Below, in pieces: positions 44,676 through 53,043 of a DNA stretch of 64,000 bases (the stretch's first letter is position 1; each line of letters opens with the position of its first letter). The stretch covers positions 1 through 64,000 of the forward strand of contig SACZ01000010.1 in assembly GCA_023369685.1 (NCBI GenBank), given 5' to 3'. Origin of the DNA: Prolixibacteraceae bacterium JC049 (GTDB taxonomy: Bacteria > Bacteroidota > Bacteroidia > Bacteroidales > Prolixibacteraceae). Under the pieces are notes generated by a model that worked only from the letters and a program-made list of their open reading frames with translations, was not told the DNA's origin and did no database searches. A program made the position numbers and the translations under genes.

Positions 44676-46400
44676 ATGACATTTGCAGAAATTGGGCTAA
44701 GTCCCGAAATTTTACAGTCAATCACTGAATCTGGTTTTGAAACCCCAACTCCTATACAGGAGAAATCAATCCCACTTATTTTAAATACTGAAAACGACAT
44801 TAAAGCGCTGGCACAAACCGGTACAGGAAAAACAGCTGCTTTTGGACTTCCTCTTCTTGAGATGATTGAAAAGGGAGTTGACTCGGTACAAGCTATCATC
44901 TTGTGCCCTACTCGTGAGCTTTGCTTACAAATTACTCGCGACTTGGAAAACTTTGCCAAGTACCGCAAATGGGCACGTATTACTCCGGTTTATGGAGGTG
45001 CTAATATTGTTGATCAGTTACGTAAACTAAAAAGCGGAACTGAAATTGTTGTTGGTACACCTGGTCGTGTAAACGACTTGATTAAGCGTAAGGCATTACG
45101 TTTGGAAAATACTCGTTGGATGATTCTTGACGAGGCAGACGAAATGCTTACAATGGGATTCAAAGAAGAGATTGAAACTATTATTGCTTCAACTCCTGAA
45201 ACTCGTCGTACCATTTTATTCTCGGCAACAATGCCTAAAGATATTGCTCGTTTGGCAAGTAAATACATGCACGACGAGATTGAGGTTAAAGCAGGAGGAT
45301 CGAATACTACAGCAAGTAATGTAACGCATTTGTACCACATGGTACACGAAAAGCACCGTTACCAGGTATTGAAGCGTATTGTTGATATGGTACCAGACGT
45401 TTATGGTATTGTATTCTGCCGTACTCGCCAGGATTGTAAAAATATTGCCGACAAATTGATGGCCGATGGTTACAATGCCGATGCATTGCACGGAGATTTG
45501 ACCCAGGCACAGCGCGACTACGTTATGAACCGTTTCCGAACCAAAAGCTTGCAATTGCTGGTAGCTACCGACGTTGCTGCTCGTGGAATCGATGTAAATA
45601 ACCTAACGCACGTAATTAACTACAACCTTCCTGAAGATCCTGAAGCATATATCCACCGTAGTGGACGTACTGGTCGTGCAGGAAAAACAGGTATCTCATA
45701 CTCTATCATCAATATGAAAGAGTCGGGGAAATTACGCAGCATTGAAAAGTTAGCTAAAACCAAATTCGAATTGGTTCCTGTTCCTAATGGAAACGAGATC
45801 TGTGAAAAGCAGTTAATGCACCTGATCGATAAAGTGAAAGCTGTTGATATCGAGGGAGCACACATTGAGCCGTTCTTGCCAGCTATCTATGAGAAACTGG
45901 AATCTTTAGATCGCGAGCAATTAATTCAACATTTTGTTTCGGCTGAGTTTAACCGTTTTTCTTCTTACTATCAGAATGCACCTGATCTTAATGTTAGTAA
46001 GAAAGACAGAAAAGTAGTAGACACTCAGTTAAATGGTGATTTCACTCGCCTATTTATCAATGCCGGACGTAATCAGAACTTAGAGGTTACCACTGTAATC
46101 CAGTTGGTAAACAGAACTTCTCGCAAAAAGGTAACAATTGGTAAAATTGATTTACAACGCAACTTTAGTTTCTTCGAAGTTCCTACAGAAATCGCAGAAC
46201 AGGTAATTAAGAAGCTTACTGGTTATCAATTCGAAGGTAATAAACTGGAAGTTGGTGTAGCAGAAGGAGCTCCTAAACAAAGAACACGTAAGAAAAAAGA
46301 TGGTTTCCGCCGCGATGGACAGAGTGGTGGTCGTAGAAATGGCAACTCTTCACAAGGAAGAAACCGTGATAGAAGCAGAGGCGATCGTAGAAGAAGATAA
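44676..46400 (+). CDS. DEAD-box ATP-dependent RNA helicase with DbpA-type RNA-binding domain
   Basis: A 574-residue RNA helicase. Motifs in order: Q motif (FETPTPIQEKSIPL), I AQTGTGKT, Ia PTRELCLQ, Ib TPGRV, II DEAD, III SAT, IV IVFCRT, V VATDVAARGIDV, VI HRSGRTGRAGK. After the core comes a helical dimerisation-like segment, a DbpA-type RNA-binding domain (about 460-535, FTRLFINAGRNQNLEVTTVIQLVNRT) and an arginine/glycine-rich tail (about 540-574). It belongs to the DeaD/CshA group that remodels ribosomal precursors and mRNA. ATG 44676 was chosen because the first residues lead straight into the Q motif; the in-frame GTG 44652 is less likely. Confidence 0.92.
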   Translation: MTFAEIGLSPEILQSITESGFETPTPIQEKSIPLILNTENDIKALAQTGTGKTAAFGLPLLEMIEKGVDSVQAIILCPTRELCLQITRDLENFAKYRKWARITPVYGGANIVDQLRKLKSGTEIVVGTPGRVNDLIKRKALRLENTRWMILDEADEMLTMGFKEEIETIIASTPETRRTILFSATMPKDIARLASKYMHDEIEVKAGGSNTTASNVTHLYHMVHEKHRYQVLKRIVDMVPDVYGIVFCRTRQDCKNIADKLMADGYNADALHGDLTQAQRDYVMNRFRTKSLQLLVATDVAARGIDVNNLTHVINYNLPEDPEAYIHRSGRTGRAGKTGISYSIINMKESGKLRSIEKLAKTKFELVPVPNGNEICEKQLMHLIDKVKAVDIEGAHIEPFLPAIYEKLESLDREQLIQHFVSAEFNRFSSYYQNAPDLNVSKKDRKVVDTQLNGDFTRLFINAGRNQNLEVTTVIQLVNRTSRKKVTIGKIDLQRNFSFFEVPTEIAEQVIKKLTGYQFEGNKLEVGVAEGAPKQRTRKKKDGFRRDGQSGGRRNGNSSQGRNRDRSRGDRRRR

Positions 46401-46420
46401 TCCTTCCAAATAGATTCATA

Positions 46421-46455
46421 AAAGCCTGGTATTTTAATATATCAGGCTTTTTTTA
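46421..46455 (+). terminator. Terminator of the DEAD-box helicase gene
   Basis: The arms AAAGCCTG (46421-46428) and CAGGCTTT (46443-46450) are followed by a T-run to 46454. The insertion element begins seven bases farther on. Confidence 0.8.
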
Positions 46456-46501
46456 TACAACTGTCACGTCCTGAAATAAGTTGACACAAAATCAACTTAT
46501 T

Positions 46502-46900
46502 ATGAAAGAAGCAGAAAAAACGCGAAAGAGGCATACCCAACAGGATTATAATATGGGCTTTAAATTAGCGGTAGTTTCGGAAGTAGAAAAAGGGCAAATG
46601 ACCTATAAACAAGCCCAAGCGAGATATGGGATACAAGGCCGAAGTACGGTTTTGGTTTGGTTACGAAAACATGGTACCTTAGACTGGAGTAATCCAAATC
46701 TTCATCATATGACATCTCCTAAATCCAAAGAAACACCAGCGCAAACCATAAAGCGTTTGGAAAAACAATTATCAGATGAAAAGCTAAAAAATGTTATTCT
46801 GAATAAGATGATTGACATTTCGGATCAGCAATATGGAACTTCTATCAGAAAAAAGCTTTTACCCAAACAATCTGGAAGCTCAAACAAGAAAAAGAAGTAA
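46502..46900 (+). CDS. IS3-family transposase OrfA
   Basis: A 132-residue DNA-binding protein with a helix-turn-helix at about residues 15-60 (YNMGFKLAVVSEVEKGQMTYKQAQARYGIQGRSTVLVWLRKHG) and a leucine-zipper-like helix (IKRLEKQLSDEKLKNVILNKMIDI). It binds the terminal repeats and joins OrfB in the fused transposase. The slippery heptamer A-AAA-AAG at 46849-46855 is exactly in phase (AGA AAA AAG); a -1 shift there reads into the OrfB frame. ATG 46502 is the first ATG; the upstream TTG at 46481 lies in the terminal repeat. Confidence 0.88.
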   Translation: MKEAEKTRKRHTQQDYNMGFKLAVVSEVEKGQMTYKQAQARYGIQGRSTVLVWLRKHGTLDWSNPNLHHMTSPKSKETPAQTIKRLEKQLSDEKLKNVILNKMIDISDQQYGTSIRKKLLPKQSGSSNKKKK

Positions 46901-47739
46901 GCCTATCTTGTTCATGTCGATTGTTTGGGGTTAGCAGACAGAGCATCTACCAGTCTATCTCTAGATATAAACGTCGAAAAGAGCAACTTGCTCCAGTTAA
47001 GCATATGGTTGATTCGATAAGATCAGAACAACCACGAATAGGAACAAGAAAACTCTATTATCTATTAAAAGATGTTTTTGTTTTATCAGGTATAAAGATT
47101 GGTAGAGATGGTTTATTTGAATACTTGAGAGAGGAAAATATGTTGATCTATCCCAAGAAAAGTTATACCAAAACAACCAACTCGAAACATTGGTTACACA
47201 AACATCCTAATTTGATGAAAGATATTAATTTACATCGACCAGAACAGGCATTTGTAAGTGACATAACCTATATCAAATCCAGAGAAAGAACTCATTATCT
47301 CTCATTGATTACTGATGCTTTTAGTCGAAAAATAATGGGATACAGATTAAGCGATGATATGAGTGCTGAGAATGTTGTAAAAGCATTGGAAATGGCAATA
47401 AAACAGCGTAAAAATACCTTATCTGCAATTCATCATTCAGACAGAGGATTACAATACTGTTCTGAGTTGTATCAAAACAAATTAATGAAATATAATATTA
47501 CTCCGTCTATGACCGACGGTTACGACTGTTATCAGAATGCCCTTGCTGAAACAATTAACGGAATACTCAAGCAAGAATTTTTAATGCATAAATGCAACAA
47601 TAGAAAAGAGCTGGAGTTATTGGTAAAACAATCTATAGATACGTACAATAACAAAAGACCTCATTTGAGTTTGAATATGAAAACTCCTAATTTTGTACAT
47701 CAAAAAACCAGTGAAGCTAGCTTCACTGGTTTTAACTAA
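46849..47739 (+). CDS. IS3-family transposase OrfB (DDE integrase), read by -1 frameshift
   Basis: The catalytic part of the transposase. The frame is open from the slippery site (46849) and continues KAFTQTIWKLKQEKEVS, SCRLFGVSRQSIYQS, an HTH_21-like region (IRSEQPRIGTRKLYYLLKD) and the rve integrase core. DDE residues are seen in AFVSDITYIKS, HHSDRGLQYC and NALAETINGILKQEF. If OrfB were made alone, TTG 46921 is the first plausible start. The last ten codons lie inside a perfect 30-bp palindrome (47704-47733). Confidence 0.88.
   Translation, partial: KKAFTQTIWKLKQEKEVSLSCSCRLFGVSRQSIYQSISRYKRRKEQLAPVKHMVDSIRSEQPRIGTRKLYYLLKDVFVLSGIKIGRDGLFEYLREENMLIYPKKSYTKTTNSKHWLHKHPNLMKDINLHRPEQAFVSDITYIKSRERTHYLSLITDAFSRKIMGYRLSDDMSAENVVKALEMAIKQRKNTLSAIHHSDRGLQYCSELYQNKLMKYNITPSMTDGYDCYQNALAETINGILKQEFLMHKCNNRKELELLVKQSIDTYNNKRPHLSLNMKTPNFVHQKTSEASFTGFN
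47704..47733. terminator. 30-bp perfect palindrome at the 3' end of the transposase gene
   Basis: Left arm 47704-47718 (AAAACCAGTGAAGCT) and right arm 47719-47733 are exact inverse complements with no spacer base, inside the coding sequence just before its stop. T follows on the right and A precedes on the left, so it can act as a terminator on both strands. Confidence 0.65.
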
Positions 47740-47948
47740 TATTATTTTCAAATTGTCAACCTATTTTAGGACGACTCAAACTATCAGTCCTTATAATCTG
47801 GATACTTCCAACAACTCTAGAATTACAATACTAGAAGTAATTCTAGAGTCAACATAAGTGTTATACAACATAATACAAAAATCAACAACGGAATAATTAT
47901 TGTTAAACACCACACAAAGAATTATTCCTTAATTTAACACTTATAGCT

Positions 47949-48620
47949 ATGAAAAGAATTACATTACTATTAACCTGCATGTTTCCGTTATTCATTTTCG
48001 CTCAAGATCAAGCTGCTATTTATACATTTATTGATCAACATTTTAACAACAAACCAATATCACATAAAGATATTTCGAATATAAATGGAAGTCCCTTTAT
48101 GTTTGAAAATTTCAAGAAAGGAAGCGTATATCAAGCAAACAAACTCATAGCAAAAGATATTGATTTAAGATACAATATTTACAACAACGAGATTGAGATA
48201 AAATTAGAAAAAGAAGAAATATATAATATATCCAAGGATATCAATCTGAGTTTGATTACTATCGATAAAAATCAATTTATCTTCAAAAAACTATCTGACA
48301 AACAAAAGAAAAAACAAGTACTTCAGCTTCTCCATAAAGGAAAACGTTCTCTATTTAAACATCATAAAATAACCTATCAGAAAGAAATTCTCCCTGAAGC
48401 ATATAGTGACGCTATTCCTGCTTGCTTTAAGAAAGCAAAACCCAGTTACTATATTACAACAGCTAACAGTGATCTAATAGAAGTAAGATCACTTAAAGAT
48501 TTATCCAAAAAATTTCCAAAATTAAACAAAGAGATAAAAAAAGAATATAAGCAAAACCGACTGAAGTTTAATGATACAGATCTAATCAAACTAGTAATAT
48601 TTATTGAAAGTAAGTTTTAG
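47949..48620 (+). CDS. Exported hypothetical protein, first of a tandem pair
   Basis: A 223-residue protein with a signal peptide (ITLLLTCMFPLFIFAQ). It contains GSPFMFENFKKGSVY, DIDLRYNIYNNEIEIKLEKEEIYNI and the C-terminal FPKLNKEIKKEYKQNRLKFND. The same landmarks occur in the same order in the next gene, so the two are paralogues. The family is one I know only as uncharacterised secreted proteins of Bacteroidota. The gene is very AT-rich and lies between the insertion sequence and its paralogue. Confidence 0.65.
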   Translation: MKRITLLLTCMFPLFIFAQDQAAIYTFIDQHFNNKPISHKDISNINGSPFMFENFKKGSVYQANKLIAKDIDLRYNIYNNEIEIKLEKEEIYNISKDINLSLITIDKNQFIFKKLSDKQKKKQVLQLLHKGKRSLFKHHKITYQKEILPEAYSDAIPACFKKAKPSYYITTANSDLIEVRSLKDLSKKFPKLNKEIKKEYKQNRLKFNDTDLIKLVIFIESKF

Positions 48621-48684
48621 CTATATTTTATAATTTAGTTTCAAACTAGTAACTTTAGATTATTCTCAAACCAAATTAACAACC

Positions 48685-49344
48685 ATGAAAAAAGTAATTC
48701 TATTTTTAATTTGCATCTGTCCATTATATCTACTGGGACAAAACACCGCTTTTCTCGATCGTTTCATCAATAACACTCCGATATCTCAACGTGATATATC
48801 GGCAATAGGAGGAAGTCCTTATATGCATAAAGATTTCCTTAAAGGAACTGTTTTTCAATCTGAAAAAATGATTGGAAATGATATTGAACTAAGGTTTAAT
48901 GTATACAATAATGAAATAGAATTCCGACTAGAAGAAGATAAAATCTATAACATTCCTAAAAACCTAACATTAAACCTAATCACCATAGGTAAGGAGCAAT
49001 TTGTTTTCAGAAAAGTTAAAAATGGTTCCAAGGGAATTAAAGCACTACAAATGCTACATGATAATAAGTTCAAACTACTGAAACTCTATAAAACATCCTA
49101 CCAAAAGGCACAACCTGCAAAAGCAATGAGAGAGCCGATACCTGCAACCTTTAAAATAGAAAAGCCAACTTATTATATTGAAAAAGGAGACAATACTCTT
49201 TTTAAAGTTAAGTCGATAAAGGATATTGCCAAAAGCTTTCCAAGACTTAACAAGGAAATCAAAAGCGAATCCAAAAAGAATCGTTTAAAATTCAAAGATG
49301 AAGATCTAGTTAAACTTGTTCTTTTCATAGAAACAAAAATCTAA
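48685..49344 (+). CDS. Exported hypothetical protein, second of a tandem pair
   Basis: A 219-residue protein with a signal peptide (ILFLICICPLYLLGQ). Shared landmarks with the preceding gene: PISQRDISAIGGSPYMHKDFLKGTVF, DIELRFNVYNNEIEFRLEEDKIYNI, PTYYIEKGDNTLFKVKSIKDIAKSFPRLNKEIK and LVKLVLFIETKI. The gap of 64 bp suggests one transcript. Divergence is moderate, with most core residues conserved, so duplication is not very recent. Function unknown. Confidence 0.65.
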   Translation: MKKVILFLICICPLYLLGQNTAFLDRFINNTPISQRDISAIGGSPYMHKDFLKGTVFQSEKMIGNDIELRFNVYNNEIEFRLEEDKIYNIPKNLTLNLITIGKEQFVFRKVKNGSKGIKALQMLHDNKFKLLKLYKTSYQKAQPAKAMREPIPATFKIEKPTYYIEKGDNTLFKVKSIKDIAKSFPRLNKEIKSESKKNRLKFKDEDLVKLVLFIETKI

Positions 49345-49363
49345 TCGAAAAAAAACAACATAA

Positions 49364-49402
49364 AAAAAGCTCAATCAGCAATTAATGCCAATTGAGCTTT
49401 TT
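49364..49402. terminator. Terminator between the paralogue pair and the GH2 gene
   Basis: A 12-bp stem, AAAAAGCTCAAT (49364-49375) / ATTGAGCTTTTT (49391-49402), with A-tract and T-tract ends, is usable from both directions. Confidence 0.8.
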
Positions 49403-49425
49403 CTATTTATGTGAGCTTAGTTATA

Positions 49426-52107
49426 TTATTTTGCCTCAAATTCTTGCTGCTGTTTCTCTACCTCTTTCATTCGGTATTTATTTAACTCACGCTCTAAGGC
49501 TTTCGCTTTCTTTTCCCAGTTAGTTACCTTATTGTTTTCTTCTACTGGACCAACAGTATTAACAACTTGCGCTTTTCCTACTTCGCTATATACCATTTTA
49601 TCGGTGGTTGGTTGCGTTTCAATAACCAACTCACTACCTACAGGCATATTGATACCTTCATCGAGAACAGTTGCTTTTATTTTAATCTTTCCTGCTTTAG
49701 TAGTAGAACGAACCATTATAGCTGCTTCGCCCCACTCCATTCGCTTCGGATTTGCATCGTTGGTCATATCTCCAACAAGCTCTCCTTCGCCTTCTATTTC
49801 GAATTTAACAGTATGGTTGGTTAAGCGCTTAACAATACCATCCTGATCGACCATTGAAGCAACAACAACAACGGCATCGGAACCATTGGCAGTTAGTGCA
49901 ACATTGTTATCAGAAAGCTTCAACTGTACTTTCGATGCACGTTTCGAAGGCATACGCTTATATCTGGCAACCACTTTCCCATCAATCAATCCTTCGGCAA
50001 CAAAACTTGCCTGCTTCATCTTACGCTTTCGGTGTAACGACTTCACATCCATAAAATCGAAAACATCTTTGAAAACCACTACCGGATGAGGCATCATCAT
50101 ATTCTTCTTGTCTGGCTTAGCCGTTAAAGTATCCTTTTCGTATACAATCAAACGTACTTCATCGCAGTTAGTCAGAATTGTTACATCTTTTTCCGAAAAA
50201 GGAGACATTTCGTGAGCCACATAAATCATTGGCTTAACAGCAGGATCCATTTGGCTCTCGAACAGGTAGAAAGAATATTTTGGCTGACGGAAAACATCGG
50301 TAATACCACCATAGAAAGGATCGGGATGATAACCACGCTGATGATCGAATGAATGCCAAAGTGCACCTCCAATGTGCTGCTTAGGAGTACGGTATAATGT
50401 TTCCCAACAAGTGTATACATAATCAGGAGATGCATAATGCTTCAACTGTACCAGTTGCGCATGTTCTCCCCAGTTACGTGCCACACGACTTGGCGAATTA
50501 TGCGAATTCCAGTCATCGACACAATCTCCCCACTCACGAGTAAACACACATCGGTTCTCTTTTTCGTAAGCAATAGAAAGTTTCTCTGTGTTCTCTTTTG
50601 TGTTGGCAAATTTGCCTTTGTAAAAATCACTTCTGAAAGGATGCGAATAAATCACATCGAAATGCTCTTGTCCGCGAGCATGAGAATCACATACCGTATA
50701 AGTTCCCTGATGAGGCAGTTCGGCATGAACCAATTCATGTACTTTTTTAGCAAAATAATCAGGATACCAAGTCTCATTCAAAATAGGCTCCCACATTAAA
50801 ACACATGGGTGATTTCTATCGCGACGAACCATGTTCTTGATATCGCTGTAAACGCGCTGTTCAAAAATTGGCTTCTTGTTCCAGAATTGCCATCCCGGAG
50901 TAGCCACAATATAGAACATACCTAAAGCATCACAAGCTTCCATAAAAGCATCATCGACCGGATAGTGTGCCGCACGCACAATATCACAACCTGCATTCTT
51001 CAATAAAACAGCATCTCTCCACTGTCCATTATTCGACAATGCATTACCCACACAAGCATGATCCTGGTGGCGGTTCACTCCAATCAGTTTTCCTTCGTAA
51101 GGTTTATTATTTAACCAGAATCCGTCTTTTCCTCGCATCTCTATTTTGCGAATACCAATATTCTGAGCCACTGCATCAACAGCTTTTCCTTTACGATCAA
51201 CAATTGCTACTTCCAATCGATACAAAGCTGGCGATTGTGGCGACCACAACTGCGGTTTTGAAACAGGCAACTGGGCAGTCAATGTTTTGGCTCCCTCCTT
51301 TTTCACTGTTGTTCTGGCCGAATAAGAAGCAACTTCAGTTCCTTTGGGGTCGATTAAACGATATTTTACTCGAACCGATTTATTTTGGTTAGCTGCATTA
51401 CGAACATGTGCTTTTACTATTACCTCTGCAAAGTCATCACTTAGTTTATCAAAACGAACAGTTAGTCCACCTCCATTTACAATATCTTCATCGTTGGCAT
51501 TGGTTACAAAAACCGACTGAGTTGCTACCAACCACACATCACGATAGATTCCGCCAAAATAAGAGAAGTCAAGACTTGCCTGTGGCTTCCCTGGAGGATA
51601 ATCTGGGTCATCGCTATTATCGGCCCAAACAGCAATTACATTTTCCTCTCCCATTTTCAACTTTCCGGTTAAATCAACCGAAAAAGGAAGATAGCCACCA
51701 AACTGCTCTTTCACCAATTTTCCATTGATGTACACCTTGCTTTTTCCCATCACTCCTTCGAAATGCAATTTCAATTGCTTTCCGGTCAATGCAGCATCTG
51801 GGGTAAAGTGTTTACGATACCATGCTGGTCCCTGATAGTTGTTACTACCACTAGCTTCCGTTGAAATTAATTCTAAACCATGTGGACAATTGATCACTTC
51901 CCATGAAGAATCATCGAAGTTCTTTTCGTGAGCGCCAACGACATCGGTTTTAATAAAACGCCACCCTACATTGAAATTAAATACAGAGCGTCCTCCGTTT
52001 GGTACTTCCAAGAATCCAGCCTTTGTGAATTCGATTGCACAAACAGAGTTTCCTAATGATGCAAAAGTAATGCACATCAAAAGGATCAATCCTTTTAACT
52101 TGTTCAT
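49426..52107 (-). CDS. Glycoside hydrolase family 2 enzyme, exported
   Basis: An 893-residue exported GH2 protein (signal peptide LILLMCITFASLGNSVCA). It has the sugar-binding jelly roll (about 45-200; WYRKHFTPDAALTGKQLKLHFEGVMGKSKVYINGK), an immunoglobulin-like domain and the TIM barrel starting GVNRHQDHACVG. The acid/base Glu445 is in MWEPILNETW and the nucleophile Glu525 in FTREWGDCVDDW. Beta-galactosidase or a related activity is likely, but GH2 specificity cannot be set from motifs. A DUF4982/Big-like domain follows, and the C-terminus is a charged coiled coil (about 855-893) that is unusual for the family. ATG 52107 was preferred to TTG 52116. Confidence 0.88.
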   Translation of the reverse strand: MNKLKGLILLMCITFASLGNSVCAIEFTKAGFLEVPNGGRSVFNFNVGWRFIKTDVVGAHEKNFDDSSWEVINCPHGLELISTEASGSNNYQGPAWYRKHFTPDAALTGKQLKLHFEGVMGKSKVYINGKLVKEQFGGYLPFSVDLTGKLKMGEENVIAVWADNSDDPDYPPGKPQASLDFSYFGGIYRDVWLVATQSVFVTNANDEDIVNGGGLTVRFDKLSDDFAEVIVKAHVRNAANQNKSVRVKYRLIDPKGTEVASYSARTTVKKEGAKTLTAQLPVSKPQLWSPQSPALYRLEVAIVDRKGKAVDAVAQNIGIRKIEMRGKDGFWLNNKPYEGKLIGVNRHQDHACVGNALSNNGQWRDAVLLKNAGCDIVRAAHYPVDDAFMEACDALGMFYIVATPGWQFWNKKPIFEQRVYSDIKNMVRRDRNHPCVLMWEPILNETWYPDYFAKKVHELVHAELPHQGTYTVCDSHARGQEHFDVIYSHPFRSDFYKGKFANTKENTEKLSIAYEKENRCVFTREWGDCVDDWNSHNSPSRVARNWGEHAQLVQLKHYASPDYVYTCWETLYRTPKQHIGGALWHSFDHQRGYHPDPFYGGITDVFRQPKYSFYLFESQMDPAVKPMIYVAHEMSPFSEKDVTILTNCDEVRLIVYEKDTLTAKPDKKNMMMPHPVVVFKDVFDFMDVKSLHRKRKMKQASFVAEGLIDGKVVARYKRMPSKRASKVQLKLSDNNVALTANGSDAVVVVASMVDQDGIVKRLTNHTVKFEIEGEGELVGDMTNDANPKRMEWGEAAIMVRSTTKAGKIKIKATVLDEGINMPVGSELVIETQPTTDKMVYSEVGKAQVVNTVGPVEENNKVTNWEKKAKALERELNKYRMKEVEKQQQEFEAK

Positions 52108-52253
52108 TCCGTTCAATTAAAGTAGAGATGAAACCCAGAGTTGAAGATTTGCGGTATGTAGTTACTCTTAGATTATCTCCGGTTAATACCGCAACGAAAA
52201 TAATAAAATTCACATTCCTTTCACCTTTTATCCCGATCATTTGAATCATTTAA

Positions 52254-52261
52254 TAACTTTG
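52254..52261 (+). promoter_or_regulatory. -7 promoter box of the iron-sulfur protein gene
   Basis: TAACTTTG is an exact TAnnTTTG match about 30 bp before the start codon; no -33 TTTG is found at standard spacing. Confidence 0.35.
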
Positions 52262-52289
52262 AGGTCGAACTAAGCCACATCTATCAATA

Positions 52290-52973
52290 ATGAATAAGAA
52301 TCTAGTTCTAGAGCACTTAAGGCAACACCAACTTAACTTTATCCATTTTGTTGACATATCTCATTTACCTGAAGATCAAAACAAAGGATACGCTACTGCA
52401 ATTCTTTTCGGAACCGTTTTTTCTAAGCCTTACCTGAAAGAGGTAACAGCAAACCGGAACTACGTTGCGCAGATGAAACAAAATAATACCATCAAAAGCG
52501 ACGAGTTTTATCTTACCGAATTAAAGACAGATGGCATAGCCGATAAGTTGGCACAATTTATCAGAGACAATGGCTACTCATCTTATTCCCAATCGGAGAA
52601 AAATGTTGAAGCTACAGGTTTTTATAATTCATCTACCTATACAACGCCTCTTCCCCATAAAACCATTGCCCTACAAGCAGGGCTTGGCTGGATTGGCAAA
52701 CACAACCTACTGGTAACCGAGCAATATGGAAGTGCCATAAGCATGTGCAGTGTTTTAACTAACGCACCTTTACAAGCCATACGCAAAGAACCTTTAAAAT
52801 CGAAATGTGGGACATGTTCTACATGCCAGCAAGTTTGCTTACCCAATGCTATTAAAGGAGAACTATGGCATTACGGGATGGATAGAGACGACATCATTGC
52901 AATAAAAAAGTGTTCACCGTGCCTGCAATGTTTGGTGCAATGCCCGTGGACACAGAAGTATATAAATAGTTAA
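52290..52973 (+). CDS. QueG-like double 4Fe-4S cluster protein
   Basis: A 227-residue iron-sulfur protein resembling epoxyqueuosine reductase QueG but shorter, without the C-terminal HEAT-like repeats. The core ALQAGLGWIGKHNLLVTEQYGSAISMCSVLTNAPL is the cobalamin-domain signature shared with QueG. Two 4Fe-4S motifs follow: CGTCSTCQQVCLP and CSPCLQCLVQC. The catalytic aspartate of QueG is not obvious here. A reductase acting on a corrinoid-bound or queuosine-like substrate is possible; a real QueG role is uncertain. Confidence 0.75.
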   Translation: MNKNLVLEHLRQHQLNFIHFVDISHLPEDQNKGYATAILFGTVFSKPYLKEVTANRNYVAQMKQNNTIKSDEFYLTELKTDGIADKLAQFIRDNGYSSYSQSEKNVEATGFYNSSTYTTPLPHKTIALQAGLGWIGKHNLLVTEQYGSAISMCSVLTNAPLQAIRKEPLKSKCGTCSTCQQVCLPNAIKGELWHYGMDRDDIIAIKKCSPCLQCLVQCPWTQKYINS

Positions 52974-53043
52974 GTTATTTTTATAAAAATCGCTCATTTA
53001 ATCAGAAAGAAATATCTTAGCAGCACTTATAAGAAATCGAATC

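Larger units (their letters stand above)
46462..47778 (+). mobile_element. Intact IS3-family insertion sequence, 1317 bp
   Basis: The 25-bp imperfect terminal inverted repeats (46462-46486 and 47754-47778; 20 of 25 match) start with TG and end with CA and share CGTCCT and GTTGACA. The element is flanked on both sides by AAC (46459-46461 and 47779-47781), a 3-bp target duplication as produced by IS3-family elements. It holds two reading frames in a -1 relation, both apparently intact. Insertion took place right behind a transcription terminator, so no neighbouring gene is interrupted. Confidence 0.9.

Noticed and set aside
44576-44968. 130-codon minus-strand frame over the helicase start
   Set aside because: It is antisense to the conserved Q motif and motif I of the helicase; a shadow frame.
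48685-49344. Toxin-antitoxin or immunity pair for the two small secreted paralogues
   Set aside because: Both proteins have signal peptides and are homologous to each other, which does not fit a toxin with a separate antidote.
50967-51392. 141-codon plus-strand frame inside the GH2 gene
   Set aside because: Antisense to conserved GH2 sequence, with low-complexity translation; no support as a gene.
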